In this document: piece after piece, positions 63,753 to 64,000 of the stretch
How the letters are laid out: each line of letters opens with the position of its first letter
Numbering within the stretch: the stretch's first letter is position 1
Source of the DNA: Corynebacterium canis
GTDB taxonomy: Bacteria; Actinomycetota; Actinomycetes; Mycobacteriales; Mycobacteriaceae
DNA: 64,000 nucleotides
Direction of reading: 5' to 3'
Assembly (NCBI RefSeq): GCF_030408595.1
Contig: NZ_CP047080.1
Location: 1,509,247 to 1,573,246, forward strand
Position numbers and translations under genes: made by a program
The notes under the pieces: model-generated
Databases searched by the model: none
Told to the model about the DNA's origin: nothing
Seen by the model: only the letters and a program-made list of their open reading frames with translations

Positions 63753-64000
63753 GTACTACCCCCTTGATGAGAGTTCATATAGGCAATCATTTCATCGACT
63801 CGAGCATCGGTTGTGGCAAATGGGTCGCCGAGTTCCGCGCTCAATGCCGCCGGCTGGTTGATCTTTAACCGCATCCAATCCACCGTAATCGGCGAACCCG
63901 TGGCAAACGCGTGACGCAAAAACTCACCGCGCAACCGCGCCCGCGTGGTCTGCGGCGCGGCACCCGCAACGGCACGATCGATATCAGCATCGGTGGTCCA
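63746..64000 (-). CDS. pafA: Pup-protein ligase PafA, C-terminal fragment (gene continues beyond the window)
   Basis: The window holds the last 84 residues of this gene, on the minus strand, with its start beyond 64000. It reads WTTDADIDRAVAGAAPQTTR, then ARLRGEFLRHAFATGSPITV, DWMRLKINQPAALS, then DPFATTDARVDEMIAYMNS. This fits the C-terminal domain of Pup ligase PafA in actinobacteria (TRARLRGEF and VDWxxLKLN). PafA joins prokaryotic ubiquitin-like protein Pup to lysines of target proteins. Corynebacteria lack the 20S proteasome, so pupylation here serves other ends, such as ferritin disassembly. Position directly before pafB and pafC agrees with known order. Confidence 0.93.
   Translation of the reverse strand, partial: WTTDADIDRAVAGAAPQTTRARLRGEFLRHAFATGSPITVDWMRLKINQPAALSAELGDPFATTDARVDEMIAYMNSHQGGSTW

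Overview
The window looks like a chromosome segment from a Corynebacterium species (Actinobacteria, Mycobacteriales). The case rests on gene content and order. One block runs hydrolase/OsmC, secA2, odhI (garA), ftsR, a DUF151 protein and a second MerR gene. Others are a DEAD-box helicase with two CNNM/CorC proteins beside gnd; rbpA next to ppm1, lnt and fxsA; cobK, cobM, cobL and an SDR gene; and pepE, gluQ, helY, tatC, tatA, pafC, pafB and pafA. These orders match what I recall from Corynebacterium glutamicum and Mycobacterium tuberculosis. Moderately high GC, frequent GTG/TTG starts, and ppm1 and lnt as separate genes (fused in mycobacteria) point to Corynebacterium. I saw no rRNA, prophage, transposase or CRISPR array.

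Layout. 1-6.1 kb: two large unrecognised proteins around an SPFH/Band 7 (flotillin-like) protein, then a Ltp-repeat membrane protein. 6.3-9.1 kb: tRNA-Pro(GGG), a DAG-kinase-like lipid kinase, a YchJ-like protein and a hydrolase-OsmC fusion. 9.2-14.0 kb: secA2, odhI, ftsR, DUF151, resR-like, linking accessory secretion, 2-oxoglutarate flux and cell-division control. 14.0-16.2 kb: a gene-poor stretch of palindromic repeats and a DUF559-like protein. 16.2-23.6 kb (minus): VWA protein, a putative glycosylase, two CNNM transporters, a DEAD-box helicase and gnd. 23.6-27.7 kb (plus): thioesterase, MFS transporter, methyltransferase, amidase. 27.7-28.5 kb: a duplicated 300-bp non-coding element. 28.5-32.2 kb (minus): a pyruvate formate-lyase operon in which the glycyl-radical domain is a separate gene. 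32.4-36.9 kb: ndh, a ufaA-like CFA-synthase homologue without a SAM motif, dedA, yceI and a 54-aa membrane protein. 36.9-42.6 kb: Zn-finger protein, rbpA, ppm1, lnt, fxsA, hydrolase, macro-domain protein and an unknown gene. 42.8-44.5 kb: GRAM-like protein, beta-helix protein and a second repeat patch. 44.5-55.7 kb: cobalamin genes, with a cobalamin riboswitch in front of cobN. 52.2-64.0 kb: one run of tightly packed minus-strand genes from the truncated pafA down to cobK.

Function. The corrin genes form an oxygen-dependent (CobG-type) route: cobG, cobH and cobIJ on plus; cobK, cobM, cobL and cobN on minus. The cell also carries pyruvate formate-lyase, which only works without oxygen, and the respiratory NADH dehydrogenase Ndh. 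This suggests a facultative anaerobe that switches NADH disposal. The most unusual locus is the split pyruvate formate-lyase. The most unusual non-coding signals are the 300-bp duplicated element and a palindromic repeat family shared by two gene-poor islands about 30 kb apart.
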